Positions 19,244 through 31,084 of a stretch of DNA of 64,000 nt are shown here, piece by piece. This DNA is from Mycolicibacterium sp. CBMA 226 (lineage in GTDB: Bacteria; Actinomycetota; Actinomycetes; Mycobacteriales; Mycobacteriaceae), in NCBI RefSeq assembly GCF_009729075.1, contig NZ_VTGY01000011.1, positions 558,001 to 622,000 on the forward strand, read 5' to 3'. Each line of letters begins with the position of its first letter. Position 1 is the first letter of the stretch. The notes under the pieces are model-generated. The model was given only the letters and a program-made list of their open reading frames with translations. It was not told the DNA's origin and did no database searches. The position numbers and the translations under genes are program-made.

Positions 19244-20037
19244 ATATCCAGCGCCACCGACGCCTCGGCGGTGTACACCAGGAACGTCAGCGTCTCCTGC
19301 AGGTACAGCTGCACCGTCTCGGCATCGTGGGACGAGTAGCCGATGGACACGTCGGTGCCCAGCTGCAGATCGAAATCGCCTCCGCGCGTGGACAATACGA
19401 ACGCGCCGTCGATGGCCGGCGCCCAGATGATCTCACCGTCGACCAGCCGGTTGAGGTGCTCCAGCAGCGGGTAGCCGTGCTCGGTGGTCTCACTGACCTT
19501 GGTGTAGGCCTCCGCCGACAACAGCACCGAGTACGGGCCGTCCACACCGGCCAGTCGCAGTTCCGACAGCGCCTGGGAGATCACGTCGGGGTAGCCGCGC
19601 GGGTCGCTCGGCAGCGCCAGTGCCGGGTTGGAGCTGGCGGCGCGGATGCCCTCGATCTGTGCGGCGGGATAGCCCTCGAAGATCGCCCGGTCCTCGGAGA
19701 ACGCCAGCTTCTTGGCGGCTTCCTTCACCGGATCCCAGTCGGAGTCCTGGGCGCCGCGCTCGACGTCGTCGACGGCCGTGCGCGTCACCGTGAACGGCAC
19801 CCGAAGGCGCACCAGCGGCCGCGCTTCCCGGAGATGCGCCACCACACCGTCGGCCGGTGACGTGACGTCGACCAAGTGGCCGGTGCTGACCGCCGCCGTC
19901 GTCGGTCCACCGGGCTCGCTCACATCGACGACCCGGCGGCCGGCGATGTGCCGCTTGAACGTCCGGGCGGCCTCCTCCTCGATCTGGGCCCACGCGGCCG
20001 CGGTGATCGGAGCGAGATCGCGGTACAGGTTGTTCAT
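19240..20037 (-). CDS. Encapsulin nanocompartment shell protein (Cfp29 type)
   Basis: The 265-residue protein starts [20 protein letters not shown] and has the HK97-fold features of family 1 encapsulins, matching Cfp29 (265 residues) in length and context. It self-assembles into an icosahedral cytosolic shell. Its ATG overlaps the stop of the upstream DyP peroxidase gene (ATGA at 20034-20037), so shell and cargo are translationally coupled. The frame continues open upstream but only within the peroxidase gene. Confidence 0.95.
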   Translation of the reverse strand: MNNLYRDLAPITAAAWAQIEEEAARTFKRHIAGRRVVDVSEPGGPTTAAVSTGHLVDVTSPADGVVAHLREARPLVRLRVPFTVTRTAVDDVERGAQDSDWDPVKEAAKKLAFSEDRAIFEGYPAAQIEGIRAASSNPALALPSDPRGYPDVISQALSELRLAGVDGPYSVLLSAEAYTKVSETTEHGYPLLEHLNRLVDGEIIWAPAIDGAFVLSTRGGDFDLQLGTDVSIGYSSHDAETVQLYLQETLTFLVYTAEASVALDI

Positions 20038-21050
20038 TGCGGTTGACCTTTCAGACTGCCGATGGACAGGGTGCCGGTGGACTTGGGTTGGGCTTCGGGT
20101 TCGGCCGGTGGTGCGACGGGCAGGGGCGGCGGGGCATCGAGGAAATCCACTGTGGGGGTGAAGAACAACACTCCGGTGACCGCGGTGGAGAAATCCAGGA
20201 TGCGATCGGTGTTGCCCGGCGGATCGCCGATGAACATATTGCGCAGCATGCGTTCGGTGACGGCCGGGTCGGCCGAGTACGCGATGTAGTACGTGCCGAA
20301 TTCCCCTGAGCCGACGCGGCCGAACGGCATGTTGGCTCGCACGATCTGCAGTTGGTTGCCGTCGTCGTCCTCGATCACGTTGAGGGCCAGGTGCGAGTTG
20401 GGCGGCTTGACGTCGTCGGCCATCTCGATGTCCTCGAGCTTGCTCCGGCCTATCACCCGTTCCTGCTCGGTGACGCTGAGCGACTCCCACGACGCCATAT
20501 CGTGCAGGTACTTCTGCACGTGGACGTAACTGCCACCGGCGAATTCGGGATCGTCGTCACCGACCAGCGCCGCGACCACGGCATCGGGACCGTCCGGGTT
20601 CTCGGTGCCGTCGACGAAACCCAGCAGGTCGCGGTTCTCGAAGAACTTGAAACCGTGTACCTCGTCGACCACCGTCACCGCGCCGTCGAGCGACTTCAGA
20701 ATCTGGCTGGCCAGCTCGAAACAGACGTCCATGGCGTTGGCCCGGATGTGGAACAGCAGATCGCCCGGGGTCGACGGCGCGTGGTGACGCGCACCCTGCA
20801 ATTCGGGGAACGGACGCAGCCCGGCCGGGCGCGGGCCGCTGAACAAGCGATCCCAGGCATCCGAGCTGACGCCGGTCACCAGGCTCAGACGGCTTGCGGG
20901 CGTGCGGAATCCAACTGCCCTGACAAGTCCGGACAGCCCGGAGAGCGCTTCGTGCACTTCGGGTTCGGCGCCCTCATCGATGGTGGCGATGAGAAAGATC
21001 GCGGCAGACGTCAAAGTCGTGAGTACGGGCTGAGGCCGTGCGGGACACAC
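20034..21050 (-). CDS. Dye-decolorizing peroxidase, encapsulin cargo
   Basis: This heme peroxidase has the DyP GxxDG motif in [13 protein letters not shown], a proximal histidine in [10 protein letters not shown] and NMPFG near the distal side. The C-terminal tail carries [11 protein letters not shown], the encapsulin cargo-loading peptide of the Rv0799c type. The GTG at 21050 (338 residues, [13 protein letters not shown]) was chosen because a TAGGGT hexamer lies 7 nt upstream and the N-terminus then matches the family. The operon order is peroxidase then shell. Confidence 0.95.
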   Translation of the reverse strand: MCPARPQPVLTTLTSAAIFLIATIDEGAEPEVHEALSGLSGLVRAVGFRTPASRLSLVTGVSSDAWDRLFSGPRPAGLRPFPELQGARHHAPSTPGDLLFHIRANAMDVCFELASQILKSLDGAVTVVDEVHGFKFFENRDLLGFVDGTENPDGPDAVVAALVGDDDPEFAGGSYVHVQKYLHDMASWESLSVTEQERVIGRSKLEDIEMADDVKPPNSHLALNVIEDDDGNQLQIVRANMPFGRVGSGEFGTYYIAYSADPAVTERMLRNMFIGDPPGNTDRILDFSTAVTGVLFFTPTVDFLDAPPPLPVAPPAEPEAQPKSTGTLSIGSLKGQPQ

Positions 21051-21057
21051 GAACCCG

Positions 21058-21063
21058 ACCCTA
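21058..21063 (-). promoter_or_regulatory. -10 hexamer of the DyP-encapsulin operon
   Basis: On the reverse strand TAGGGT ends 7 nt before the GTG start, which fits a leaderless transcript and decides the start of the peroxidase. Confidence 0.55.
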
Positions 21064-21101
21064 GCGGCAACTGTCTCGGATTTCCGGGTGATGATGGCCT
21101 C

Positions 21102-22361
21102 ATGACCGGAGCTACTGCCGCGGGCCTCTGCGGGTTCATCGACGCGTCGCCCTCGCCGTTCCACGTGTGCGCGACGGTGGCCGCGCGGCTGACCGCCGCC
21201 GGCTTCACCGAACTCGCCGAGACCGACGCCTGGCCGGCCTCTCCGGGCAACTACTTCACGGTGCGGGCCGGTTCGCTGGTGGCGTGGAAAGCGACGGTTG
21301 CGGCGAACCCGTTCCGCATCGTCGGCGGCCACACCGACAGCCCGAACCTGCGGGTCAAGCAGCACCCGGACCGCTTCGTCAGCGGCTGGCAGGTGGTGGC
21401 GCTAGAACCCTACGGCGGCGCCTGGCTCAACTCCTGGCTGGACCGCGACCTCGGCATCAGCGGCCGGCTGTCCGTGCGGCGCGGCAACACCGTCGAGGAC
21501 GTCCTGGTCCGGATCGACGACCCGATCCTGCGGGTGCCGCAGCTGGCCATCCACCTGTCCGACGACCGCAAGGGCGTCAGCCTCGACCCGCAACGGCACG
21601 TCAACGCCGTGTGGGGCGTCGGGACGGGAACCCGTAACTTCGTGGCCTTCGTCGCCGAGCGCGCGGGCGTGGACGGCGCCGACGTCCTGGCCGCCGACCT
21701 GATGACCCATGACCTGACGCCGTCCCGGCTGATCGGTGTCGACGGTCAGCTCGTCAGCGCACCCCGGCTGGACAACCAGGGCACCTGCTACGCGGGCCTG
21801 GAGGCGTTCCTGGCCGCCGGCGCCGACCGGCACGTGCCGGTGCTGGCGCTGTTCGACCACGAAGAGGTCGGGTCGACGTCCGACCGCGGCGCGCAGTCCG
21901 ACCTGCTGCCGACGGTGCTGGAGCGCATCGTGCTGGCGGCCGGCGGGACGCGCGAAGACCTGCTGCGGCGGCTGGCCGGGTCGATGGTCGCCTCTGGCGA
22001 CATGGCGCACGCCACCCACCCGAACTACCCCGAGCGGCACGAACCGGGTCACCTCATCGAGGTCAACGCTGGCCCGGTGCTCAAGGTGCAGCCCAACCTG
22101 CGGTACGCCACCGACGGCCGGACCGCGGCGGCGTTCGCGCTGGCCTGCGCCCAGGCCGGGGTGCCGCTGCAGCGGTATGAGCACCGCGCCGACCTGCCGT
22201 GCGGTTCCACCATCGGGCCCATGACCGCCGCGCGCACCGGCATCCCGACCGTCGACGTCGGCGCCGCGCAACTGGCCATGCACTCGGCGCGCGAGGTGAT
22301 GGGCGCGCTCGACGTGCCGGCCTATGCCGCGGCGCTGCAGGCGTTCTTGTCACCGGCCTGA
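21102..22361 (+). CDS. pepC: M18 family aminopeptidase
   Basis: This 419-residue zinc aminopeptidase removes N-terminal, often acidic, residues from peptides in the cytosol. Metal and active-site motifs are [14 protein letters not shown] (His77), [30 protein letters not shown] and a late [14 protein letters not shown] block with its conserved histidine (AMHS). The upstream frame is open but antisense to the peroxidase. The gene corresponds to M. tuberculosis Rv0800, annotated pepC there although it is an M18 enzyme. Confidence 0.94.
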   Translation: MTGATAAGLCGFIDASPSPFHVCATVAARLTAAGFTELAETDAWPASPGNYFTVRAGSLVAWKATVAANPFRIVGGHTDSPNLRVKQHPDRFVSGWQVVALEPYGGAWLNSWLDRDLGISGRLSVRRGNTVEDVLVRIDDPILRVPQLAIHLSDDRKGVSLDPQRHVNAVWGVGTGTRNFVAFVAERAGVDGADVLAADLMTHDLTPSRLIGVDGQLVSAPRLDNQGTCYAGLEAFLAAGADRHVPVLALFDHEEVGSTSDRGAQSDLLPTVLERIVLAAGGTREDLLRRLAGSMVASGDMAHATHPNYPERHEPGHLIEVNAGPVLKVQPNLRYATDGRTAAAFALACAQAGVPLQRYEHRADLPCGSTIGPMTAARTGIPTVDVGAAQLAMHSAREVMGALDVPAYAAALQAFLSPA

Positions 22362-22363
22362 CC

Positions 22364-22369
22364 TACAGT
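22364..22369 (+). promoter_or_regulatory. -10 hexamer of leaderless VOC gene promoter
   Basis: TACAGT ends 7 nt before the ATG at 22377, just after the pepC stop. Confidence 0.45.
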
Positions 22370-22376
22370 CGGCGCC

Positions 22377-22730
22377 ATGGCACTCAAAGTGGAGATGGTC
22401 ACATTCGACTGCACCGATGCGCAGGCGCTCGCGGATTGGTGGGCCGCGCAATTCGGCGGCAAGGTGCACACCCTGATGCCGGGTGAGTTCTTCGTCGTCA
22501 ACCTGGCCGAAGGTCCGAACCTGGGCTTCCAGCAGGTCGACGATCCGACGCCCGGCAAGAACCGGCTGCACCTGGACTTCCACCTCGAAGGCGACATCGA
22601 GCCCGAGCTCGAGAGGCTCAAGGCCGCCGGCGCCACGGAAACCGAGCGGCACGCCTTCGGCGAGGTGGCCCGCTGGGTGGTGTTGGCCGACCCGGAGGGC
22701 AACGCGTTCTGCATCGCCGGCGCGGCCTGA
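22377..22730 (+). CDS. VOC superfamily (glyoxalase-like) protein
   Basis: The 117-residue protein is a single glyoxalase/bleomycin-resistance fold unit: VEMVTFDCTDAQALADWWAA, LGFQQVDDPTPGKNRLHLDF and WVVLADPEGNAFCI are typical. It matches Rv0801 in position. No substrate can be assigned. The gene starts 15 bp after pepC and may also be read through from it. Confidence 0.88.
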   Translation: MALKVEMVTFDCTDAQALADWWAAQFGGKVHTLMPGEFFVVNLAEGPNLGFQQVDDPTPGKNRLHLDFHLEGDIEPELERLKAAGATETERHAFGEVARWVVLADPEGNAFCIAGAA

Positions 22731-22731
22731 C

Positions 22732-23046
22732 TTACTGACCGGCCTGCACCTGCTGCTCGACCAGCAGACCCTGCTGCTCGGCCTGTTGGGCCTCCTGCTG
22801 GGCCAGTTCGTTCTGTTGTTCGGCCTGCTGCTGGGCCGCGATCATCATCTGCTGGTCGATCAGCTGTTGCTGGGTCTGGTCCTGGCTGTCGTCGACCAAC
22901 TCGATGCCGGGGGAGACCAACGGCTCAGACGCGGCATGCCACGCCTTGGACGCGACGACGATCGCGCCGGCACAGATACAGACCAGGGTCACGATCACGG
23001 CGAACACCGCGAGCGCACCCCGGTTGAGGCCAAGGTGGTGTCTCAT
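22732..23046 (-). CDS. Small membrane-anchored glutamine-rich protein
   Basis: This 104-residue protein has one N-terminal transmembrane segment (GALAVFAVIVTLVCICAGAIV) and then a C-terminal half very rich in Gln and Glu with long QQ runs, probably a coiled coil. Third-position GC is high, and a TAGCGT hexamer 6 nt before the ATG supports expression. It ends 2 bp after the convergent VOC gene. I recognise no family. Confidence 0.65.
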   Translation of the reverse strand: MRHHLGLNRGALAVFAVIVTLVCICAGAIVVASKAWHAASEPLVSPGIELVDDSQDQTQQQLIDQQMMIAAQQQAEQQNELAQQEAQQAEQQGLLVEQQVQAGQ

Positions 23047-23052
23047 CTGGCC

Positions 23053-23058
23053 ACGCTA
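23053..23058 (-). promoter_or_regulatory. -10 hexamer of leaderless promoter for the Gln-rich protein
   Basis: On the reverse strand TAGCGT ends 6 nt before the ATG at 23046. Confidence 0.45.
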
Positions 23059-23182
23059 AAACCGCCCGATGAGGCCTCGATTGGTCCTACTTAGCAGCCC
23101 GCTATGAGTGCCGTCGCGATGAGTTCCCGTGCCCCTGCGGGTCGACATAGTGTTGAACCGCCGATCGAGAACGGAGTCCGCC

Positions 23183-23605
23183 ATGGCCGACGCCAAGGAA
23201 GCATCGAAATCACGGGCCGCACTGGCCGGCCGCACCACGCCGGAGAAGGTCGGCCTCGCGCTGAGTGCCATTCTCGTGCTGTTCCTGCTGGCCGATGCGA
23301 TCCCGAAGATTCTCGGGGTGGAGTTCGCGCGCACCGCGACCGAGGGACTCGGCTTCCCGCCGTATCAGACGTACGTCATCGGATGGGTGCTGCTGGCCTG
23401 CATCATCGCTTGGGTGATCCCTCGCACGGCAGTGTTGGGCGCGGTCGGGCTGACGGCCTACCTCGGCGGCGCGGTGACCATCGACATGCACCATGAGGCG
23501 TGGTTCCCGGTGGTCTTCGCGGTGGCCTTCGGGTTGCTGATCTGGGCCGCGCTCATTCTGCGGCGTCCCGCACTGCTCAAGGTGCTGGTCGACGGGGACG
23601 AGTAG
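23183..23605 (+). CDS. DoxX-like integral membrane protein
   Basis: The ATG at 23183 follows GGAG by 6 nt and gives 140 residues (MADAKEASKSRAALAG); the frame is open 54 bp further up without a good start. Four hydrophobic helices (VGLALSAILVLFLLADAIPK, VIGWVLLACIIAWVIPR, VGLTAYLGGAVTI and PVVFAVAFGLLIWAALIL) match the DoxX-like family. It precedes purL but has no obvious link to purine synthesis. Confidence 0.82.
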   Translation: MADAKEASKSRAALAGRTTPEKVGLALSAILVLFLLADAIPKILGVEFARTATEGLGFPPYQTYVIGWVLLACIIAWVIPRTAVLGAVGLTAYLGGAVTIDMHHEAWFPVVFAVAFGLLIWAALILRRPALLKVLVDGDE

Positions 23606-23644
23606 CCGGCGTTCGCCGTGGCGGGCGGGCAAGTTCGGCAACGG

Positions 23645-23650
23645 TAGACT
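23645..23650 (+). promoter_or_regulatory. -10 hexamer of leaderless purL promoter
   Basis: TAGACT ends 6 nt before the purL GTG. The same GTAGACTCT string occurs upstream of purF. Confidence 0.6.
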
Positions 23651-23656
23651 CTGTGC

Positions 23657-25940
<2,284 letters not shown>

Positions 25941-25945
<5 letters not shown>

Positions 25946-25995
25946 TTTGTGCACGAAAATCCGCGCCCACCGCGGAAAATCGTGCACAAATCGCT
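25941..25995. terminator. Long palindrome across the purL stop codon
   Basis: Outer arms 25941-25956 and 25980-25995 pair over 16 positions with one T.G. A 4x4 internal A-rich loop and an inner CCGCG/CGCGG stem with a 5-nt loop follow. There is no T-run. It could end purL transcripts, limit coupling to the next gene, or be a dispersed palindromic element. Confidence 0.5.
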
Positions 25996-25998
25996 GAG

Positions 25999-26379
25999 AT
26001 GGTGACACGCAAGGCGCCCGACCCGGCGGCAACCTGCGCGGCGGTATTGGTGGTGGCCGATTGGCTGCGTGACGCGCAGACCGAGACGCCACCGCGCGCC
26101 GCGATCGCGGAGGCGGTCCGGCTGACGGCGCGCACCCTGGCGGCTGTCGCTCCCGGGGCCAGCGTCGAGGTTCGGGTGCCGCCTTTCGTTGCGGTGCAGT
26201 GTATTTCGGGCCTCAGTCACACCCGCGGCAACCCGCCCAACGTCGTCGAGACCGACGCGCGCACCTGGTTGTTGCTGGCCACCGGGATGTTGTCACTGGA
26301 CGACGCGGCGGGCGCCATCGAGCTGTCGGGGTCACGGGCCCGGGAGATCGGCCCGTGGCTGCCACTGGTCGACCTGTAG
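25999..26379 (+). CDS. Sterol-carrier-family protein (short, purL-adjacent)
   Basis: The 126-residue protein (MVTRKAPDPAATCAAVL) contains EVRVPPFVAVQCISG, SHTRGNPPNVVETDARTWLLLA and a final GSRAREIGPWLPLV, a pattern seen in the small SCP2-related proteins encoded next to purL in actinobacteria. The frame is also open to a GTG at 25942, but that part is the palindrome, so 25999 was chosen. It may bind a hydrophobic ligand; its role is unknown. Confidence 0.75.
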   Translation: MVTRKAPDPAATCAAVLVVADWLRDAQTETPPRAAIAEAVRLTARTLAAVAPGASVEVRVPPFVAVQCISGLSHTRGNPPNVVETDARTWLLLATGMLSLDDAAGAIELSGSRAREIGPWLPLVDL

Positions 26380-26382
26380 GCC

Positions 26383-27726
26383 TTACTTGAAGAACGGGTA
26401 TTCCTGCACCCAGTGAAAGCCCCTGTTGCGCAGGGTGAATTGGTTGAGGTCAACCTGATCGAGGGCGATCTGTACCGGCCGGCCCTGCAGCGTGCCGGTC
26501 AGCTGCAGCTGCTGCGCCGACGGGCGTGACACCTTCAGCTCCGCCAGCGCCCCGCCGCCGGGTTCGGTCACCGCGATGGTGTCGGATTTCACAGTGGCGG
26601 GGACGTCCACCAGTTCGCCGTTCATCCGCTGATACGTCAGCGCGCCATCCTTCTCGAAAACCACGCGTTGCCAACGGGTCTGGTCGGTGGTCAGCGGCGG
26701 CAACGGCTTGCCGTCCAGGCTGAACTCCCGGACTGACCAGATGCCGTACAGCTCGGGCTTGGCTTGGCCGCCGCCGTAGGCGTGCCACGCCTGCCAGCTG
26801 CCGACGACGCAGCCGAGGACCACCCAGAGCCCGAGCGCAACCTGCGCGGTGGCGGCTCTGCGATTGGCCCGTTCGGAGCTGAACAGGGCGGGTTGGCTGA
26901 CCGGCTCCGACGGGCGCTGCAGGACGAACAGGTCCGTCAGCCGGCGCAGCTGCGGGGCGAGCAACACCAGGCTCATCAGCAGCAGATGCCCGGACAGGAT
27001 CTTGACCGGCACATCGAAGGTCATGTTCAACAGGAACACCTGAGCCATGCTGGCCAACCCCAGCAGCGTCCCCAGGGTCGCGGTGCGCGGTACGAACATC
27101 AACAACCCGGCCAGCACCTCGACGGCACCGAGCGTCATCTCGTACGGATGCGAACTGCCCACCTGCAGCCACAGGACCGAGGCCGGGCTGAAGTCGCCGA
27201 AGGACCGCAGCAACGCGGACGGTGGCGGCGACGGCATCTGCGTCGGCACGAGCTTGGCGAACCCGTAGAACAGCATCTGTCCCGCCACGCACAGCCGCAG
27301 GAACGTCAGGAACCAGGCCGACAGCCGTGCGTAGTCGGGCCGCCGCCGGTCCACGACCGTCCACACCGCGGTGCCGACGGCCGCGATTACCAGTAGGCAG
27401 AACACCAGCACCCAGATGGCGGCCTGATCGCCACTGCCCGAATCCCCGTGCAGCACCGCTTCGACGCCGAAGACCGCGCGGCCGACCCATTGCACGGGAG
27501 GGCCCAGCACGGTCATCTGCCACATGACCGCCAGCTTCGGCAGCCAGTCGCCGACGATCCCGAAGAACGCGAAGGTGATCTGCGCGAACAACACACAGAA
27601 CAAGCCGAAGTACAGAAAGCAAAATCTGAATGCGATCTTCGTCACTGTGGGCCAGGGTGCCGGCGAGGTGTCGGAGACGGAATCGACGACGTCGGTGTTG
27701 GGCTGCACTGAAAGTTGACTCCCCAT
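26383..27726 (-). CDS. DoxX-family multi-pass membrane protein with lipocalin-like C-terminus
   Basis: The 447-residue protein has an N-terminal helix (FRFCFLYFGLFCVLFAQITF) and several further membrane segments including RLCVAGQMLFYGFAKLVPTQ, the DoxX-like core, and VEVLAGLLMFVPRT. The C-terminal 150 residues after the last helix (GLWVVLGCVVGSW) are soluble and beta-rich, starting ELYGIWSVREFSLDGK, which looks like a calycin/lipocalin fold. It ends 3 bp from the convergent sterol-carrier gene. Function is unknown. Confidence 0.83.
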   Translation of the reverse strand: MGSQLSVQPNTDVVDSVSDTSPAPWPTVTKIAFRFCFLYFGLFCVLFAQITFAFFGIVGDWLPKLAVMWQMTVLGPPVQWVGRAVFGVEAVLHGDSGSGDQAAIWVLVFCLLVIAAVGTAVWTVVDRRRPDYARLSAWFLTFLRLCVAGQMLFYGFAKLVPTQMPSPPPSALLRSFGDFSPASVLWLQVGSSHPYEMTLGAVEVLAGLLMFVPRTATLGTLLGLASMAQVFLLNMTFDVPVKILSGHLLLMSLVLLAPQLRRLTDLFVLQRPSEPVSQPALFSSERANRRAATAQVALGLWVVLGCVVGSWQAWHAYGGGQAKPELYGIWSVREFSLDGKPLPPLTTDQTRWQRVVFEKDGALTYQRMNGELVDVPATVKSDTIAVTEPGGGALAELKVSRPSAQQLQLTGTLQGRPVQIALDQVDLNQFTLRNRGFHWVQEYPFFK

Positions 27727-27886
27727 GAAGACCAGTTAAACAGCTGGATTGCAGTGGGCCGGCGGCCATTCCGGGCGACCGAGCGCCGCGCACCGCCGTG
27801 CAGGAGCTTTGCCCGGAAGGCGCACCGGGGCTCCCGACGCGCCACCGGACACGCCATTCGATTCCGTTTCGTGCCCCGCGGGACCG

Positions 27887-27892
27887 TAGACT
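27887..27892 (+). promoter_or_regulatory. Likely -10 hexamer of purF
   Basis: TAGACT sits in the same GTAGACTCT context as the purL promoter, but about 40 bp before the purF start, so this transcript would have a short leader. Confidence 0.45.
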
Positions 27893-27932
27893 CTTGTCTG
27901 TCACCAACCGCCTCCCCGGGAGCAGCCCTATC

Positions 27933-29462
27933 GTGACCGAACAGACCGAGAACGAACCACGCGAGGAATGCGGCGTATTCGGGGTCTGGGCCCCTGGCGA
28001 GGACGTGGCGAAGCTCACTTACTACGGTCTCTACGCCCTGCAGCACAGAGGGCAGGAAGCGGCCGGTATCGCCGTCGCTGACGGCTCCCAGATTCTGGTG
28101 TTCAAGGACCTCGGTCTGGTCAGCCAGGTGTTCGACGAGCAGACCCTGGCCGCCATGCACGGCCACGTCGCCGTCGGCCACTGCCGTTACTCGACCACCG
28201 GCTCCACCACGTGGGAGAACGCGCAGCCGGTGTTCCGCAACACCGCCGCCGGCACCGGCGTCGCGCTCGGTCACAACGGCAACCTGGTCAACACCGCCGA
28301 GTTGGCCGCGCGGGCCCGCGAAGCCGGCCTGATCAACGCGCGTGGCCACGTCGCCGCCACCACCGATTCCGACATCCTGGGCGCGCTGCTCGCGCACGGT
28401 GCCGCCGACTCGACCTTGGAACAGTCCGCTCTGGAATTGCTGCCGCAGGTCCGTGGCGCGTTCTGTCTGACCTTCATGGACGAGAACACCCTGTATGCCG
28501 CGCGCGACCCGCACGGCGTCCGCCCGCTGTCCCTCGGCCGGCTGGACCGCGGCTGGGTCGTCGCCTCGGAGACCGCCGCGCTCGACATCGTCGGCGCCTC
28601 GTTCGTTCGGGACATCGAGCCCGGTGAGCTGCTGGCCATCGACGCCGACGGCGTGCGCTCCACCCGGTTCGCCAACCCCGAGCCCAAGAGCTGCGTCTTC
28701 GAGTACGTCTACCTGGCCCGCCCCGACAGCACCATCGCCGGCCGCTCGGTGCACGCCGCGCGCGTCGACATCGGCCGCCGGCTGGCGCAGGAGAAGCCCG
28801 TCGACGCCGACCTCGTCATCGGGGTGCCCGAATCGGGTGTGCCCGCGGCTGTCGGCTACGCGCAGGGCTCGGGTATCCCGTTCGGTCAGGGCCTCATGAA
28901 GAACGCCTACGTCGGGCGCACCTTCATCCAACCGTCGCAGACCATCCGTCAGCTCGGCATCCGGCTCAAGCTCAACCCGCTGAAGGAAGTCATCCGCGGC
29001 AAGCGGCTGATCGTCGTCGACGACTCGATCGTCCGCGGCAACACCCAGCGCGCCCTCGTCCGCATGCTGCGGGAGGCCGGCGCCGTCGAGGTGCACGTGC
29101 GCATCGCGTCGCCGCCGGTGAAATGGCCGTGCTTCTACGGCATCGACTTCGCCACCCCGGCCGAGCTCATCGCCAACGCCAAGAGCACCGAGGCGAGCGA
29201 GGACGAGATGCTCGAGGCGGTCCGGCACGCCATCGGCGCCGACTCCCTGGGCTACATCAGCCGGCAGGGCATGATCGCCGCCACAGAGCAGCCCGCCACC
29301 CGGTTGTGCTCAGCGTGCTTCGACGGCAACTACCCGATCGAACTGCCAGGCGAAGCCGCCCTCGGCAAGAACGTCGTCGAGCACATGCTGGCGTCCGCGG
29401 CCCGCACCGGCCTGCCGCTGACCGCCGACAACGACAACGCCTCAGCCCTGCGTCGTCCCTGA
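27933..29462 (+). CDS. purF: Amidophosphoribosyltransferase
   Basis: PurF makes phosphoribosylamine from PRPP and glutamine, the first committed step of purine synthesis. A short propeptide precedes the nucleophile Cys13 in REECGVFGVW, so N-terminal processing is expected. The PRPP loop is LIVVDDSIVRGNTQRALV, and late cysteines in WPCFYGIDF and LCSACFDG are likely iron-sulfur ligands. The GTG at 27933 gives 509 residues; an in-frame TTG at 27894 is an alternative. Confidence 0.96.
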   Translation: MTEQTENEPREECGVFGVWAPGEDVAKLTYYGLYALQHRGQEAAGIAVADGSQILVFKDLGLVSQVFDEQTLAAMHGHVAVGHCRYSTTGSTTWENAQPVFRNTAAGTGVALGHNGNLVNTAELAARAREAGLINARGHVAATTDSDILGALLAHGAADSTLEQSALELLPQVRGAFCLTFMDENTLYAARDPHGVRPLSLGRLDRGWVVASETAALDIVGASFVRDIEPGELLAIDADGVRSTRFANPEPKSCVFEYVYLARPDSTIAGRSVHAARVDIGRRLAQEKPVDADLVIGVPESGVPAAVGYAQGSGIPFGQGLMKNAYVGRTFIQPSQTIRQLGIRLKLNPLKEVIRGKRLIVVDDSIVRGNTQRALVRMLREAGAVEVHVRIASPPVKWPCFYGIDFATPAELIANAKSTEASEDEMLEAVRHAIGADSLGYISRQGMIAATEQPATRLCSACFDGNYPIELPGEAALGKNVVEHMLASAARTGLPLTADNDNASALRRP

Positions 29463-29535
29463 CCGGATGCCCGCCGTCAATCCTTGATAGCGCCGCCATC
29501 CTGGGCGCGACGTGCATCGGCGAGGGTGCGACCGG

Positions 29536-29541
29536 TAGCCT
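29536..29541 (+). promoter_or_regulatory. -10 hexamer upstream of purM
   Basis: TAGCCT ends 8 nt before the purM ATG, giving a leaderless or nearly leaderless transcript in addition to read-through from purF. Confidence 0.45.
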
Positions 29542-29549
29542 TGGGGCCG

Positions 29550-30632
<1,083 letters not shown>

Positions 30633-30693
30633 CCTTCAGGTCGCGCGCGGGGGCTGGACCGGCGGCCCTGGTACTCAGGGCCGCTCGTGGGGT

Positions 30694-30909
30694 CTAGTGA
30701 CGCCAGTCGTCTTCGGGTACGGCCCAGCGACCGGCGGGCTCGTCGTCCGAGTCGTCGTCGTCCAGGTCGTTATCGATGGCACTGGTGCTGTAACCAACGG
30801 AATCGTTCGAGAGCTCTCGCTGCAACCGAGTGAAATCGGTCTGCGGTGAGCTGTACTTAAGGTCTCGAGCAACCTTGGTCTGCTTTGCCTTTGCCCGGCC
30901 GCGGCCCAT
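30694..30909 (-). CDS. DUF3073 family protein
   Basis: This 71-residue, highly charged protein starts MGRGRAKAKQTKVARDLKY, then DFTRLQREL, an acidic stretch (NDLDDDDSDDE) and a terminal WAVPEDDW. This is the DUF3073 pattern found across actinobacteria and matches Rv0810c. A GAGGGGG ribosome-binding site lies upstream. Its role is unknown; the basic N-terminus and acidic C-terminus suggest nucleic-acid or protein contacts. Confidence 0.9.
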   Translation of the reverse strand: MGRGRAKAKQTKVARDLKYSSPQTDFTRLQRELSNDSVGYSTSAIDNDLDDDDSDDEPAGRWAVPEDDWRH

Positions 30910-31084
30910 AGGGGACCCCCTCGCGCAATAACGGAGCGGCCCGATGTGCAGGCGGCTCCGATCTGAGTGTGTTTATTGTCCTGCCGTTAGCTTACCGTGC
31001 CCGGCGGTCTCATGCTGGCAGGCCACCCTTACCGGGCGTGCGGCGCGCGAATCGGGCGGAAGACCGCCAGTTTCGGGACCCCAC

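Noticed and set aside
27642..29228. 528-codon reverse-strand frame across purF
   Set aside because: Antisense shadow of purF with no ribosome-binding site and no recognisable domain.
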